In this document: positions 1 through 13,491 of the stretch, piece after piece | Layout of the letters: each line of letters starts with the position of its first letter | Numbering within the stretch: position 1 is the stretch's first letter | Source of the DNA: Desmodesmus armatus | Lineage: Eukaryota > Chlorophyta > Chlorophyceae > Sphaeropleales > Scenedesmaceae | DNA length: 64,000 nt | NCBI GenBank assembly: GCA_007449985.2 | Contig: VIIQ02000317.1 | Span: 23,653-87,652 of the forward strand | Direction of reading: 5' to 3' | Program-made: the position numbers and the translations under genes | Notes under the pieces: model-generated | The model's database searches: none | What the model was told of the DNA's origin: nothing | Seen by the model: only the letters and a program-made list of their open reading frames with translations

Positions 1-124
1 TATGCATCAGCACGCACAGCCGCATGCAGGCGTGCCTCCTGCATCTTATCCGTCCTGCAGTGTGCATGCGGCTGCAGTTGTGTGCGCCTATTGATCCGTC
101 GCCGCCGCGTATCCTGTCCTGCAG

Positions 125-2303
125 AGACTGTGAACAAGGTGGATCTGTCAAAGCGGCCCTTCAAGATGTGGACAGACAGCAAGGAAGTCACAGCGCAGAC
201 GGTCATCATTGCTACAGGTGCCTGCAGTGCTGGCTGTCGAGTTTGACCAGCAAGGACCAGCTGCTGCCCAATTATGCCACCAGCAGGCGCACCATTTCCA
301 GGACAGCGCCATGCAGATGCTGTTGCATGCAGTGTGGGTGTGGCTGTGGTTGACAAAACAGCGCTATGAGTGCTGCATGCTTGGGGCTTGTGCCAGAACA
401 TCAGCAGTGTTGGCCTGCGGGTCAGCAGTGTCGGCAGCGCATGGCAGCAGGAAACCTTCTTGAATGCAGCACGCGTCAAGTATGCCTGTCTGTCCTGCTG
501 CTGCTGCCACCAGGTGCTGTGGCCAAGCGGCTGCCGTTCAAGGGCTCTGACGAGGAGGAGGGCTATTGGAACAAGGGCATCAGCGCATGCGCAGTGTGCG
601 ACGGCGCAGCACCCATCTTCCGCAACAAGCCTATCGGAGTCATTGGTGGTGGTGACAGTGCCATGGAGGAGGCGCTGTTCCTCACCAAGTACGGCAGCAA
701 GGTGAGGGCTAGCGCAGTAGCTGGGCTGGGCTTTGCTGGACAGGGGCAGCACTGAAAGCTTTCACTGGCTTGGGCAGAGTGGGGCGCTCCAGCAGGTAGT
801 TGGGAATGGGTGACCAAGGCAGAGCTGTGGCGCGCTGGACTTTCAAAGCATGCAGGTGTGCGTTTTGTTTCATTGAGATGAGCAGGCTAGGGAATCTCTA
901 GGCTAGGGTTGCTATCAGTAGGGGCGCACGTGTGAGCAATAGTGGCCAGCTGCTGGCTGCTACGCAACAGCCAGCCACCCGTGTAATGCTGGCAAGCGCC
1001 AGCTGCTTGCTGCTGCGAAACAATTGTAGCCAAGCTGCGTTTTGCTGATGTGCTGACAACAACTGTAGCCAAGCTGCATTTGGGCACTGTTGGGTTGTTC
1101 AAGCACATTCTCCATATTGTGTGCTTTCAAGTTGGTCTGGTTACTATGCTGTTGCAGGTGTACATCATCCACCGCCGCAATGAATTCCGCGCCAGCAAGG
1201 TGATGCAGAAGCGCGCATTGGAGCACGAGAAAATCGAGGTGGGTGGGCTGGGGTTTGGCTGCTGTGGCGCAGGGGTGTGGTGGTGGCTTATCTGACAATG
1301 GTGATGCTGTCCGCTGCTGCGGCTTGTCTGGTGACAGCATGACACGTTGCATGTGAGTGCCCATGCAATGCCTGTGCAGCAGCCAGCCAACAGCTGCACA
1401 CGCGATTGGTTGTGCAGCTGCTGGCATCTGGATTTCAGGCAGCAGCAGCAGGTGTATGAACGAGGGTTCACCAGTTTGCCCACCACTTGCAAGACGTCAC
1501 GTGATCCCTTCTCACAACCTCAGCCCTGCCTGCACCCCGCCTTCCTAAATCCTCGCCCGTGCGTCTGTTGGCCGCAGGTGCTGTGGGACAGCGTGGTGGT
1601 TGAGGCGTACGGCAACGAGCGTGGCCTGCTGGGCGGCATGAAGGTGCAGAACGTCAAGACTGGGGAGATCAGTGACGTGCCTGTCTCCGGCCTGTTCTTC
1701 GCCATCGGCCACGAGCCCGCCACCAAGTTCCTGGATGGCCAGCTGGAGCTGGATGCTGCAGGCTACATCGTCACTGCGCCTGACAGCACGGCCACCAGCG
1801 TGCCAGGAGTGTATGCTGCAGGCGACGTGCAGGACCCCAAGTGGCGCCAGGCCATCACTGCCGCAGGCTCAGGTGGGTGTGGGAGTGGCGTGAGTGGGCG
1901 GCGGTGGAGGGGGGGGGGGGTGTACCGGCCTCAAACTGGGACCTTGGCAGCAGCAGCAGCAGCAGCAGCAGGACAAGGGGAGATTGGATTTCAGCGTGGG
2001 CCCCAAGGTCAGCGCTGCTTTGTTGGCCATGCGGGGGGCCTGCAGCAGTGGGCTGGACCTGCCATCATGCGCTGGGCTGATTGTGCTGCTGTGATTTCAT
2101 GGCCCCCTTGGGCCTCTACCTGTGTCTCAGTCGCCTTTCCTCCTTGCTGGTCCTTGCTGCTGCTGTTGTCGCCAGGCTGCATGTCTGCTCTGGAGGCTGA
2201 GCGCTTCCTGGAGGCGGAGGGTGAGGTGGAGGAGCACCCGGCAGCAGAGGCCAACGGCACGGCAGCACCTGCAGAGGCAAAGCTGGAGCCAGTGCTGGCA
2301 TAA
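125..2303 (+). CDS. NTR: NADPH-thioredoxin reductase, NTRA/B type (5' partial)
   Basis: Flavoenzyme that passes electrons from NADPH through FAD and a CxxC disulfide to thioredoxin. Five exons fit in frame with GT-AG introns: 125-217, 514-701, 1158-1238, 1578-1872 and 2176-2303. Visible landmarks in order are the TVIIATG strand, the redox centre [11 protein letters not shown], the NADPH-binding [12 protein letters not shown], the basic HRRNEFRAS that contacts the 2'-phosphate, [15 protein letters not shown], and the FAD motif [10 protein letters not shown], followed by [17 protein letters not shown]. The downstream sequence IFRNKP and YGSKVYIIHRR resembles plant cytosolic/mitochondrial NTRA/B rather than chloroplast NTRC. 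The protein ends shortly after the FAD domain with an acidic, Ala-rich tail and a TAA at 2301, so no fused thioredoxin domain is present. The N-terminal FAD-binding exons lie outside the window, so a targeting peptide cannot be judged. No clear TGTAA poly(A) signal was found just downstream. Confidence 0.93.
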
Positions 2304-4447
2304 GTTGTTGGCAGCTGCAGTTGTGCCGTATGCACGATGTATGCAGGCAGCAAGAGGTTGCATGTAGTGCTTGGCAGGGGCGACTGGTAATGTTGCGGTT
2401 GGCAGCAGCCTCTGGTGCAGGGCCAGCAGGCAAGACAGCAGCTCATGAAGCTGCTGTGTACGGCTACTATGTGATCAGGGGCTGGGGCAGCAGCAGGTGC
2501 TGGCAGCATTAATCCACTGCGCTGGGTGGTGCTGTTGCAGCAGGCCCGACGTGTTGAGCAGGGAGAACCCAACCCTCGCTTTGTGTCCAGTGTGTCAGTA
2601 TGGTGCTGTCAGGACCAGCAGCAGCAATGCGGCTGGGTGTGCACGTGTGGCAGCAGTTGGCGACACAGCACTATGTGTCTCATCAACGTGCATGCTGTCA
2701 TCACCCCTCACATCTCATGACCGCACTCCACCTTTGGTGCGCAATGGGTGTTTGCAGCAGCTGACCTAGGCGTGCCACGTGTTGGCACGCATGCATGACA
2801 TGGTGCCCTCCGCTTAGGATGCATGTGTTGTTCATGCACATGCACATGGGTGTGATCTTGGATATTGCTTTGGGCTCGGGCTGACATGCCCAAGCCCCTC
2901 ACTGCTATTGCTATGACTGCTGTTTGCTGACTGCGACCACGCACAGCACGTATTGTCTGTCGTGGCATGCCCCCAGCAGAAGCAGCATGATGTTGGATTT
3001 GTTCCCCTTGCAGCATGGTAGCGGTTGTGCGTATGATGCATTTTTTTTGCGTTGTCTGAATTGGTAGGCTCGTCATGGGCGGTATGTTGCAGTGTTCTAT
3101 TCAGGGTCTCTTGTGTACAAACTGTGGCAATACCGCTCATCACCAACCCATTTGCAGCTAGAAGGGTGAGGTTGGTGCAAACACACTGGCATGTCTCAAC
3201 TTGTTCTGGATGTTGACCGCTCGCAGGCTTGGCATAACCACAATGCTGGCATCGTCACTCGCAGTATGTTGCATTAATTGAATAGGGCATCCAAAATTAC
3301 CCTGGGGCATATGTGTGACAAGACTTTAGGACCTAGCTCACAATGTGTACCAGACCCGACAGCATTTTGGTGTTTGTCCACCTGGCAGCAGATTGCCTAA
3401 GTGGCTTCCATCCACTCCTCACATTGGGAGATGAACAGCTGGTGGTTGCAGTAACATTGGTTGCATACACACCACAAGCCTATCAGCGCCACCTCTGCAG
3501 CAATATCTGCAGGTACCTCCGTATATGTCCTTGCATATCGTACAGTGCGTCTTTTGCTCCAGCAGTGCTCAGCAGGTCAAGGAGAGACAGCAGCAATGAG
3601 CATGCATGCCCTCGACGCCAGCTCCGAACACCATAACGTGTGAATGGTCTTGAATGGAAGCTTTCGCGCTCAGCCGGCTGGCAAACAGGGCGTCGGACCA
3701 GCATCTACTGTTTGTGGATGGGCTGGGGCACTACAGTTTCCGCGGAGGATGAGGGCAAGGTGAGGGGTGATACTGTGCTTTCAGAACGAACCTATTCTTG
3801 GCAGGTTTGGTTTCGCAGAGCCGTTGAGAGCCGCAGACGGCTTGACTGGCACGCACCTGCAACTACCATCTAGTGTGGCTCATTGATTCGGTGGCAGTTG
3901 ATAAACACGCTGGCTCCACACGTAGTGAGTGTTATGTAAGCTGAATAGGTAAGACTAGCGGTGAAATCTGGCAGCACTCACCCTTGCATCCACTGGCAAG
4001 TGCTGCCAACAGCAGCAAACGCAGAGTGTATATGTGATGGATGTGGCCCAACCAGCACCATGCATTCATGTAAAGGAGCAGCAGCGCATTCATTTTTTGC
4101 ATTACAGACATGTGCACAGCACAAGCATGCTCTGCCTTTCTACATGTCGGATTGTACACATGCTTCAGGTGAGGCCAAGCTTGGCCTTCAGGCTGCCATC
4201 CAGTGCCACTGGAGTTGCTGGCTGCCAGGAGCTGCCATGAGAACACGAGCTGCAGTGACAGGGACGCACAAGGTACATACGCACCATGCAGGGGCCCAAC
4301 AGGCATGCCCACACTAGCAGCGGCCTTGGCAAGCCTAAGCTGCAGAAGCGGGGGGGGGGGGGGTAGTGTGTGGTGGAACATGCTGAAAGATGCTACACAG
4401 GCACGGCCGCCAGCTGCTCCATTCAAGGCTGCTCCCGCAGCAGGCAG
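2304..4447. other. Intergenic, no gene recognised
   Basis: I see no open frame with family-like composition, no RNA gene and no transposon. Short ORFs here are in GC-rich random sequence. A G-run lies at about 4351-4362. The 3' UTR of the thioredoxin reductase presumably occupies the beginning. Confidence 0.5.
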
Positions 4448-5120
4448 TGCCTGAGGGAGCCCTCACAAGGCAGACAAAAGCTGGCAACATGGGCAGGCAC
4501 ATGTGTGCAAGCCAAAGAAAGCTGCCAACACAGACAGCGAAAAGGAGCCCTCACAAGGCAGGCACAAGCCACGCAGCACCTGGAGCCTGCTGCATGCTGG
4601 AGGGGGCCTTGACAAGGCGTTCACAAGCTGGCAGCTGATATCCTTGGGCGCCAGACCCCCACAGCAGGTGTTGCAGCAAGTGCTCAATAGGCCTATGGGG
4701 TGCTCATGGGGCCTGCATCAGGGTGACTCACGCCTACACCCTTGGTGCCCTGGCAGACCACCAACAGCATATCATATATCTCTTGGTGCAGCAGCTGCTG
4801 GGAGGAAGCAGTTGCTGGCCGAGGCCTAATCTGCGGCAGGACCCCTCAAGTCAAGGCAGGACCCCTCAAGGTGGTGTGAGTGCTTCCAAGTAAGTCCAAC
4901 GTCACCATACAGCAGCATACCGTAGTAGTAGCCCATTGAATTGTGACAAGGAGGCAGATGTAGGAGCCCAAAAGGATGCAATGGTCCCAAGCCCTTGCCC
5001 TCCCCCTAACACTTGGATGAGGATGGTGACCCACCGCCGATTGCCAACCAAAGCCACGCAGCATATGGAGCCTGCTGCATGCTGGAGGGGGCCTTGACAA
5101 GGCATTCACAAGCTGCCTTC
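4448..5120. repeat. Imperfect dispersed direct repeats
   Basis: A stretch of about 55 bp reading GAGCCTGCTGCATGCTGG and continuing with GGCCTTGACAAGGC and TTCACAAGCTG occurs at about 4580-4635 and again at about 5066-5116. A shorter motif, AGCCCTCACAAGGCAG, occurs at about 4458 and 4545. No coding potential was recognised. This looks like local duplication decay. Confidence 0.6.
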
Positions 5121-5288
5121 AGCCTGCACGGCTGCCGCATGCTGGAAGGGGGCAGGAGGAAGGCGTCAGCGACTGAGATCACGAACGCGGCAGCATAAGG
5201 AGTAAGTCTTGGTGTTGAGACACAAGATCCAAAGTGCCAAGCTGGTGGAGGTGGTGGCCCACCGGATGGTTGTGAAGGGAATGTTGTG

Positions 5289-7080
5289 GGGGCAGCGGTG
5301 GGGTGGAATGGTGAAGGCAAAGCAGCGGGGCAGAACCAACAGCAGCACAGCCTGCTGTTGAGCAGCAGCAGCAGTGCAGGACTGGCAGCAGAGCAGCAGC
5401 ACTGGGCTAGCAGCGGCAGAGCAGTGGGAGCAGCAGGAGCGCTGAGCCGGCATAAAAGAGCAGCAGCGGCGGCAGCAGGGGCAGCAGCAGCATCAGCAGT
5501 AATGGCAGCAGCAGCGGCAGCAGAGCAGCAGCGTCGGCAGCACCAGCACAGCACTGCCAGTGGGCCGACCATGGAACGGTGCCACCAGGTGAGTGCTGGG
5601 TGGCGGTCGAGTAACCTCTTTCTACACCTCTTTGATGCTAGTGGACGGATGGCCTGACTGCTGTGAACGCTGTAGATACAAGTGTTGCATGTATGCACAA
5701 TAGGACAGCGTCACTGAGGCTAGCAGCGGCAGAGCAACAAGAGCAGCAGGGGCAGCAGCAGCAGCGGCGGCAGCAGAGCAGCAGCGACGGCAGCAGAGTA
5801 GCAGCGGCAGCGGAGGTAGCAGCAGCGGCGGCAGCACAGCAGCAGCGGCAGCAGCAGCACTGGACTGGCCATGGCATGGTGAGGTGAGTGCTGGGTGGCG
5901 GTTGAGTGACCTCTCTTCGCACACTTGTGATGCGAGTGACCGATCATCGGATGGCTTGAGTGATTTGAACGCTGTAGATACAAGTGTCACTGCCAGTACG
6001 GCGTATGCATATAGTGTTGTAATGCACTTTGAAAAGGCCAAGTTGTTGGCGGTGGGTGGTTGTGGAAGTGTACAGACGGAGTGGTGTGGTGGCAGTGATG
6101 GGGTGCAATGTTGAAGGAAGAGAGCAGCGCCACAACAGCAGCAGAGCAAGACTGGCAGCAGAGCAGCAGGAGCAGCGGTAGCGCTGGGCTGGCAATAAAA
6201 AGGCAGCGGCAGCAGCAGCAGTGGCGGCAGCAGCAGCACTGGGCTGGCCCTGGCCCTGGCCCTGGCACGGCGAGGTGAGTGCTGGGTGGCGTTTGAGCAA
6301 CTTCTCTGTACATCCTTGTGATGTGAGTAAACAGATTGCCTGAGTGCTTTGAACGGCGTATATACAAATGTAACATGTATGCATTAAAAAGTGTGCAAAG
6401 TGACAAAATGGTGGTTGCATTGTGGAGGGGATGCTGTGTGGCCCACACAAACCATTACTGAGTAATGGTTTGGGATGTTGAAGGCAGAGCAGCAGTGCCA
6501 CATCAACAGCAGCAGCAGCAGTGTAGGACCGGCAGCAGAGCAGCAGCGTTGAGGTGGCGGCGGCAGAGCTGCACAGGGCTGGCCTTGGCACGGCGAGGTG
6601 AGTGCCGGGTGGCTTGTGAGCAACCTCTCTATACACCCTTGTTGTGGGGGTGGAAGGATGGCCTGAGTGCTTTGAACGCAGATACAAGAGCTGCATGCCA
6701 TAGTATGCAAAATAGTAAATTCCCAAAGCGCCGAGGTGGTGGTGGTGGTGGTGGTGGAGGGAATCGCGTGATGACAGTGGTGGGGTGGAACTTGAAGGCA
6801 GAGCAGCATCGCCAAATCAGCAGTGCAGGGCTGGCAGCCGCTGCTCTGGCAGAGCAGCAGCGTCAGGCTGGCAGGGGCAGAGCAGAAGAAGCAGCAACAT
6901 CGATGGGCTGGCAGCAGCAGAGCAGCAGCAACAGCGGCAGCGGCAGCAGCAGTGGACTGGCCAGGGCACCTCGAGGTGAGTGCTGGGCGGTAGTTGAGTC
7001 ACCTGTGTAAGTACGCCCCTGTGGTGCGAGTGGACAGATGCGACGAGTGCTGTAACTGCCATACAAATATCACATGCATG
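5289..7080 (+). repeat. Five-unit tandem array, each unit with a consensus 5' splice site
   Basis: Five diverged units of about 300-390 bp. Each has a GGTGG-rich start, a CAG/GCA-rich core, then a junction AG|GTGAGT followed by GCTGGGTGG and a tail ending near GATACAAGTGT. The GTGAGT sites lie at 5589, 5884, 6275, 6598 and 6976. Gln/Ala-rich reading frames run up to each junction, but I cannot assign them to a protein. The layout (exon-like tract, perfect donor, intron-like tail, repeated) is the same pattern as the exon-edge duplications in GCN1. Confidence 0.7.
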
Positions 7081-7575
7081 CACGGACAGTGATGCTTTTG
7101 GTGGTGCTGGGGGTGATGGTGATGGTAGTTCTGCTGCTGCTGCTGGCACTGTTGGTGTTGGTGCTGGCTGAGGCGGCAACTGTGGTGGCAGTGGTAGTTG
7201 GGATGTGTGGCACGGCAGCAGTCCCGGGTTGGCAGCAAAAAACTTTTTGCCTCCGCCAGTAGCAGTGTCGCAGTACTGGCAGCAGCAAAGCAGCAGCACC
7301 CTGTTGGCAGCAGTGATGCGCTTTTGGCAGTAAGGCAGTAGTGACGTGCTGGCAGTAGCGGAGCAGCACTGCGACGCTAGCAGAAGCACAGTAGCTGCAC
7401 CAAGCTGCACGCAGCACCAGATCAACAGCTACACGGTGTTTGTAACAGGCTTCAACATGCCCGGGGGGGGGGGGGCTGGAGGCACGAGGAGGGTCAGCAC
7501 AGCGGCAGCGGCAGCACGGCAGCGGCAGCACAGCGGCAGCAGCTGCAACACAACAGCAGCGGTCGCAGGCGCAGT

Positions 7576-7615
<40 letters not shown>

Positions 7616-8196
7616 GAACAAGAGGCCCAGCAGCGCAGCGGCAGTAACAGCAGCAGCACTGCGGCAGCGACAACAGCAGCGCAGCGGCTGCAGCAACATC
7701 ATGAGCAGCAGCAAAAATTGTGACAGCGGTAGCGGCAGCAGCGACAGGAACAGCAGCAGCAGCAGTGGCAGCAGTAGCAGCAACCGAGCGGCGTCGGCCG
7801 CATCATTAGTAGCAGCAACAGAATAGTGGCAGCGGCAGCAGCTGCAGCTGCAGTGGCAGCAGGGGTGGCAGCAGTTGCAGCAACAGCGGCAGCACACTGG
7901 TAGCATCATCAGCACCATCACAACTGCAGCGGCAGCGCAGCAGTAAGAGGGCAGCCGCATCAGTGGGCGTAGCAACAGCAACGCAGTGGCAGGGGCAGCA
8001 GCACTGTGCTGAGCAACAGCACAGCGGAAGCAGCAGCGGGAGCAATAGCAGCAGCAAAGCGCCAGCTTCAGCATCATCTTCAGCAGCAAAACCATGGCGG
8101 CGGCAGCAATGCCAGCGGCTGGCAGCAGCACATCAACACAACGGCACAGCAGCAGCAGCAACTGTTGTGATGTTGAACATCACATCGGCAGCAACC

Positions 8197-8246
<50 letters not shown>

Positions 8247-8330
8247 TGCAGCAGCAGCAACAGCAAGAACAAATGAAGCAGGGGCTGAAGTGCAACAGCA
8301 GCTGCAGGAGCCTCTTGCTGAGCACTAGCA
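7081..8330. repeat. CAG/GCA trinucleotide-rich low-complexity region
   Basis: Nearly continuous GCA/CAG triplets with G-run interruptions (for example about 7463-7474), and pure GCA runs at about 7575-7605 and 8198-8246. Long open frames on both strands are products of the triplet composition. No conserved domain was seen. Confidence 0.75.
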
Positions 8331-9582
8331 CCAAAACCACCACCAATACCTGAAAGACAGAAGCCAAGGCAATCAGCTTGTGGCTCGGCCACAGTGTTGT
8401 ATGGTGATTTGTGCTGATTACTATCCATGGTGGAACTCTGTGTTGGGCGTGGTTGGTTGAGAGGAGTAGGGTCGGTCTTGTCGGTGATGGAGTTTGCAGT
8501 GTTGATGGCAGTTGTGATCTATGATCTGTCTCAGTGAGGAGTGTCTTGCAGTGTTCGCCACCTACTCAAAGTGGTCAGAAGCATGCGCAGCGTGGGCTAT
8601 CGGTGTCAAAGACACAGTGGGGGCAGAGGGGTCCTGAGGTGGTGCGGGCGCAGGAACTTGGCAGCCCGAGCCCTTCTGCTTGTCGAACCGCGCCGCATTG
8701 TGCGGACGCCATCTTGCATGATGCCCCTCCACGGGAGGCAGCGGCTGCACACTTGCAGCAGATATCATGCTGGTGCAGTCTGAGTTTTTGGATGTACAAG
8801 GGTCAGAAAGGAGCATACTGAGCCCTATGCCTGCCGTTTTGGGCTAGGCCTTGACAGCCTCCTGTTGTTGTTCAAGAGTGCAGTGCACATGGGTTTTGTT
8901 GAAATGCAGAACGCTCTGCCACAATTTTGCATGGCCCTTGCAGCCTGCTATCCGCGGCTGCAAGGCTTCACCCTTTGGCAGCAGCCTGAACGTGGGCCGG
9001 GCAGACATACGTAACCACCGGCCAGCTCATGGATGCTGCATCAGCTGCTGTGCTTCGAATGAAGTTGCGCCAAGGATTGGGCTTGGCTGTTGCAGCACAT
9101 AGTATGGGAAGCATGCACGCTGTAGACATCGCCTTCCAAATGGCAAGCCAGCCAGCAAAGCGGAAGACTCAGTGAGTGCTGCATGGTACCTGCAAATGGG
9201 ACAGTTCTATCAATTTGCTGACCTGAGAGTACAAAGTGTGACTCTAGAGGAACTGAATGATCCTCTTGGGTATGGTGTGTGGGTGACACCAGTGAGGGCC
9301 ATGATCTGACCACAGCAACAAACTGTCTTGAGCACAAGGCAGCTGGCAGCCGTCAGTGGATGCTTTGAATTTTAAGATGCAGGGTTCTGTCAGCGCTTCC
9401 AGGATCTCTCGAAGTACTGCGAAGGATTCAAAACGTCGGTCGGTTGGATGATTGAAATGCTGGTCAGCAAAGCAGCTGCAAACTGTTACACTGGCCCATA
9501 TATACGTTGGTGACATTAAGAAAACAGTCATCTGTCAACTGCATGCCTCGGGGAACAAGCTTATGATCACCATAGATCCACC
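8331..9582. other. Upstream flank of BRCA2, no gene recognised
   Basis: No recognised coding sequence, RNA gene or repeat. The BRCA2 promoter and 5' UTR should lie here, but I see no convincing TATA box or other core element. Additional 5' exons of BRCA2 cannot be excluded. Confidence 0.45.
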
Positions 9583-10288
9583 ATGCACTGCTGTGTGCTG
9601 TCTGTAAATGAACCGTACCAGGCATCTCAACCGCTGTATGACGTACAGTTTGGACAAGATGATGCCTTTGGTCTCCCAGTTTGCCGTCTGGAGGACTCGT
9701 TTGCTGCACAGAGCAACCAGCACTCACAACAACAGCAGTGGCAGCAGCAGGAGCACCATGCAGAGGGTAAGGGCCTGTTTCAGCGCTTGATGGCCACGTT
9801 CACCGCTTCCGTAGTGACCTTCGTTCGCTGTGCAGGTGGCATACATGAGCAGCAGGCTCTCTTGAATCAGGTTATTGCCAGCAGCCCCACCTCCCTGACC
9901 TCAGATGAAGTCATTGGGCCCACCCAGCTATCCCAGGATTCAGCAGACAGCAGGCCAGTGGTGAATTCGTCAGCAGCAGCTGCTGTGGCCGCAGCAGCAG
10001 GTGGCTACATCTTTGAGTCCTGCATACCGGCCACCTGCTTCGACCTGCTGCCCCCAGAGTCCCCAGCCACACAGCAGCAGCACAGCATCACCCCAGGCCT
10101 TGTGCTGCTACCCAGGCACAGGCTGGATCAGCTAGGAATCCCAGCAGCACTGCAGCAGGACCAGCAACGCCAACAGCAGCAGCACCGGCAGCCCCAGCAA
10201 CACACAGGGGACCATGACGAGCACAGCAGCAGTCCAGCAGCCAGGAAAGGAACGTCACCTTTGGTTGTGCAAAACCATGACAGCTTAC

Positions 10289-10321
<33 letters not shown>

Positions 10322-10812
10322 GGCTGGCACTGCAGCCTGTGGCTGACAACAATCAGCTGCAGCCAGCATATGCCCAGCAGCAGGAGCAGCCACTCAAGCC
10401 CACCCTGCAGCTGCAGCACCAAGCAGGTCAGCGACAGAAAGCAGCAGCTGCTGGGGGTGAAGGTGCAGGGGATACAACACCACAGGTCCAGCACCCCAGC
10501 AGCGTCGCTCTGCAGGAGCTGCAGGCTCCTGCTGTCGGTGCTTCTGCGGCTGCAGCACCTGCTGCTGTTGAGTCTGCAGCGCCTGCAGCAACAGTCAGCA
10601 GGCACAAGGGGAGGCTGTCATTGGAGCCAGTGCGCAGGAGTGCTGCAGATGCCGCCTCTGTAGTGGCACAGCAGCAGCAGCGGCTGCAGCACCTGCAGGC
10701 GGGGCATCAGCAGCAGCCGATGCAACCCTACCCGCAGCTGCCTCAACAGCAGCAGCAGCCACAGCACACGCTGGTGTTCCCGCCAGTCGGCAATGCTCAC
10801 AAGGCTGCTGTT

Positions 10813-10843
<31 letters not shown>

Positions 10844-12244
10844 GCACAGCAGATGCATGGTGGCTGCCCCCACAGCTGCCACCGCCGCCAGTACAGCAGC
10901 AGCAGCAGCAGCAGCAGTTCCCAGGGCAGCTGCCACATGGTCGTCAGCCACAAGCAGCACCAGTGCAGGGCTGGCCACAAGCAGCTGTAGCAGCTGCTGG
11001 CGCAACCGCATGGCAGCAACAGCAGCAGCAACACTTGCGCTTACAGCAGCAGCGCATACTGCCTGGTTCTGCTGGCCTGCCACCAGCTGCAGGGTTCAAG
11101 CGGGGCCCCACTGCTGCTGCGCGTGCATACAGACAGCAGAAGCCTTTCAAAGCACCACAGCGGGCGGCAACAGCAGCAGCAGGCGGTGCGGCGGCAGCAG
11201 CAGCGGCAGCAGCAGCGGCAGCGGCAGGTGGTGAGGCTGTGGGGCTCCTCAGCAGGCCGCCTGGCTCGCTCAAGCCACCAGCCAGGCAGCAGCCGCAGCC
11301 GCACCCAGATGCCTCAGCAACAGCAGCAGCAGGGATTCAGCCAGCAGCGACAGCCAGTGCTGCTGATGGCGCCCTGCCGGAAAGCCGTGGTGCCCCCACT
11401 GCTGCAGCGGCAGCATCAGAGATGTTTGATGTGCCCCCTCCTGCTGCAGGTTTGGGTGGGTTTGTGACCAGCAGGGGTGGCAGCATAGCAGTGTCAGCGG
11501 CAGCCAAGGCCAGGGCAGCAGCACTGCTCAAGGCTGAACTGGGGGAGCTGCAGGCAGGGGAGGCTGAAGATCAGCTGCCAGCACAGCAGGCAGCGGTGCA
11601 GCTGCAGCACCAACAGCAGCAACCACCACAGCAACCACCACCACAGCAGCAGCAGCAGCAGCAGCAGCAAGCGGAACTGGAGCTGCAGCCGGAGGCAGCC
11701 AGTGATGTTGCAGCAGGGCTAGCAGCAGCAGGGGCAGCAGCAGGTTATGTTGGCGGGTGTGGCTTTGTGACTGCCAAGGGTGGCAGCATCTCCCTGTCAG
11801 CAGCAGCCAAGGCCAGGGCAGCAGCACTGCTGCATGATGACCCTGGAGAGGGTGGCGGTGATGCACCACAACAGCAGCAACACCAACAGCAGCAACACCA
11901 GCACCAGCAGCAGCAGCAGCAGCACGTGGAGGAGGGGGTTGGAGAGGAGCAGCAGCCGGGAGGGCAGCTGCTGCCTCCGGAACCCTATCCTGCTGGTGGT
12001 GGTGGCGGGTTCCAAACTGCGCGAGGTGGCGGCATTTCTGTCTCTGCTGCTGCACAGGCCAGGGCTGCTGCCTTGCTGCAGGCAGAGCTGACTGCCGCAG
12101 CTGAGGAGGAGCAGCAGCATGAGGGTGTGCAGCCGGGCGCACAGCACGCAGCAGCAGGGGGTGTCAAAGCTGCCCAGCAGCACTCGGGAGGCAGGAGGGG
12201 GGCCTTCAGACCACTGCAACAGGCGCAACCACACTCAGCACCAG

Positions 12245-12277
<33 letters not shown>

Positions 12278-13032
12278 TGGCAGTAGCACGGCAGGAGGGC
12301 AGCAGTCATGGCCTGCAGCAGCAGCAGCAGCAGCAGCAGCAACCGGCGCTTTGTGGGGCCTCTGCAGCTAGCACAGATGGTCTGTCGGGGCCGACATACA
12401 TGTCCCTGGCTTCTGATGAGTTTGCTTGCATCGACAGGCTGCTGTGTGAGGCAGAGCAGCAGCGGGGGGGACCGCCAGCACACAAAGCAGCTACACCCGT
12501 GGCTGCGGCTGCCGTTGAGGCTGCTGCTGCTGCAGCTGCTGTGAGCGTCCCTGCAGCTGCCGCTGACGCTGTCGCAGCACCTGCTAGGGAGCCTTCACTT
12601 GTCAGCGATCAGCAGTGCCTACAGGAGCCGGAGTTGCAGCAGCCGCAGCAGCCGCAGGAGCCGTCCTGGTGGCCACAGGAACAGCCAACCACTCTGCAAC
12701 CCTGCCAGCTATACCAGCAGCAGCAGCAGCAGCACACGCCTGTGCTCTTGATGCCCGAGGAGACCCCCAAACAGGCAGGTGGTGTTACACTGCAGGTTAG
12801 CCCAATGGTCGTGGCTGCTGCCAGCCCTCAGGCGGCATCTGCGGCCACTGCCGCTGCCACTGCGGCTGCCACTGCACCAGCGCCAGTGGCGGCAGCAGTG
12901 GATGGTGTCGCTGCTGCAGCCGGCAGGGACGGAAGGGCTGCTGAGGCATGCACAACTCCACAGCAGCCGTCAGTAGCCTCAGCGACAGCAGCAGCAGCAG
13001 CAATGGCACCCACTGATGGCCAGGACGGTGGG

Positions 13033-13071
<39 letters not shown>

Positions 13072-13445
13072 GTCATCGCTGACAGCCAGCCCGAGTCCCC
13101 CACTGTGTCATCCCTCCCTGCACAGCCCCCTGCCCTGCAGCGTGCAGCCCCAACCAGCAGTGCTGGCGATGGCCCTGACAGGTCAGCAATCACGCCAGCA
13201 GCAGCAGCAGCAGCAGCGCATTCAGCAGGAGCAGCAGCAGCTGCGGCGGCGGCAGCCAGTCGCTCTGTTTCTCCTGCTGTGGTTCCCTTCAGGGGTCAGC
13301 TGGTGCCGGCCCAGGTGGTAGCAATGCTTGACCCACGGCCCTCCCTCGCTGTCGCCCTGCCTGGCCAATCCTTCTGGCCCCCTGCAGCTGCCAGCCAGCC
13401 ACACAGGAGCCAACCCATCCCCAGGGCCGGTGCCCAAGCAACACT

Positions 13446-13491
<46 letters not shown>

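Noticed and set aside
125..2303. NTRC, the chloroplast reductase with fused thioredoxin
   Set aside because: No thioredoxin domain follows the FAD domain, and signature residues match the NTRA/B type.
7400..8330. Poly-Ala, poly-Gln and poly-Leu/Cys frames on both strands
   Set aside because: All six frames of a CAG repeat are open; there is no conserved segment.
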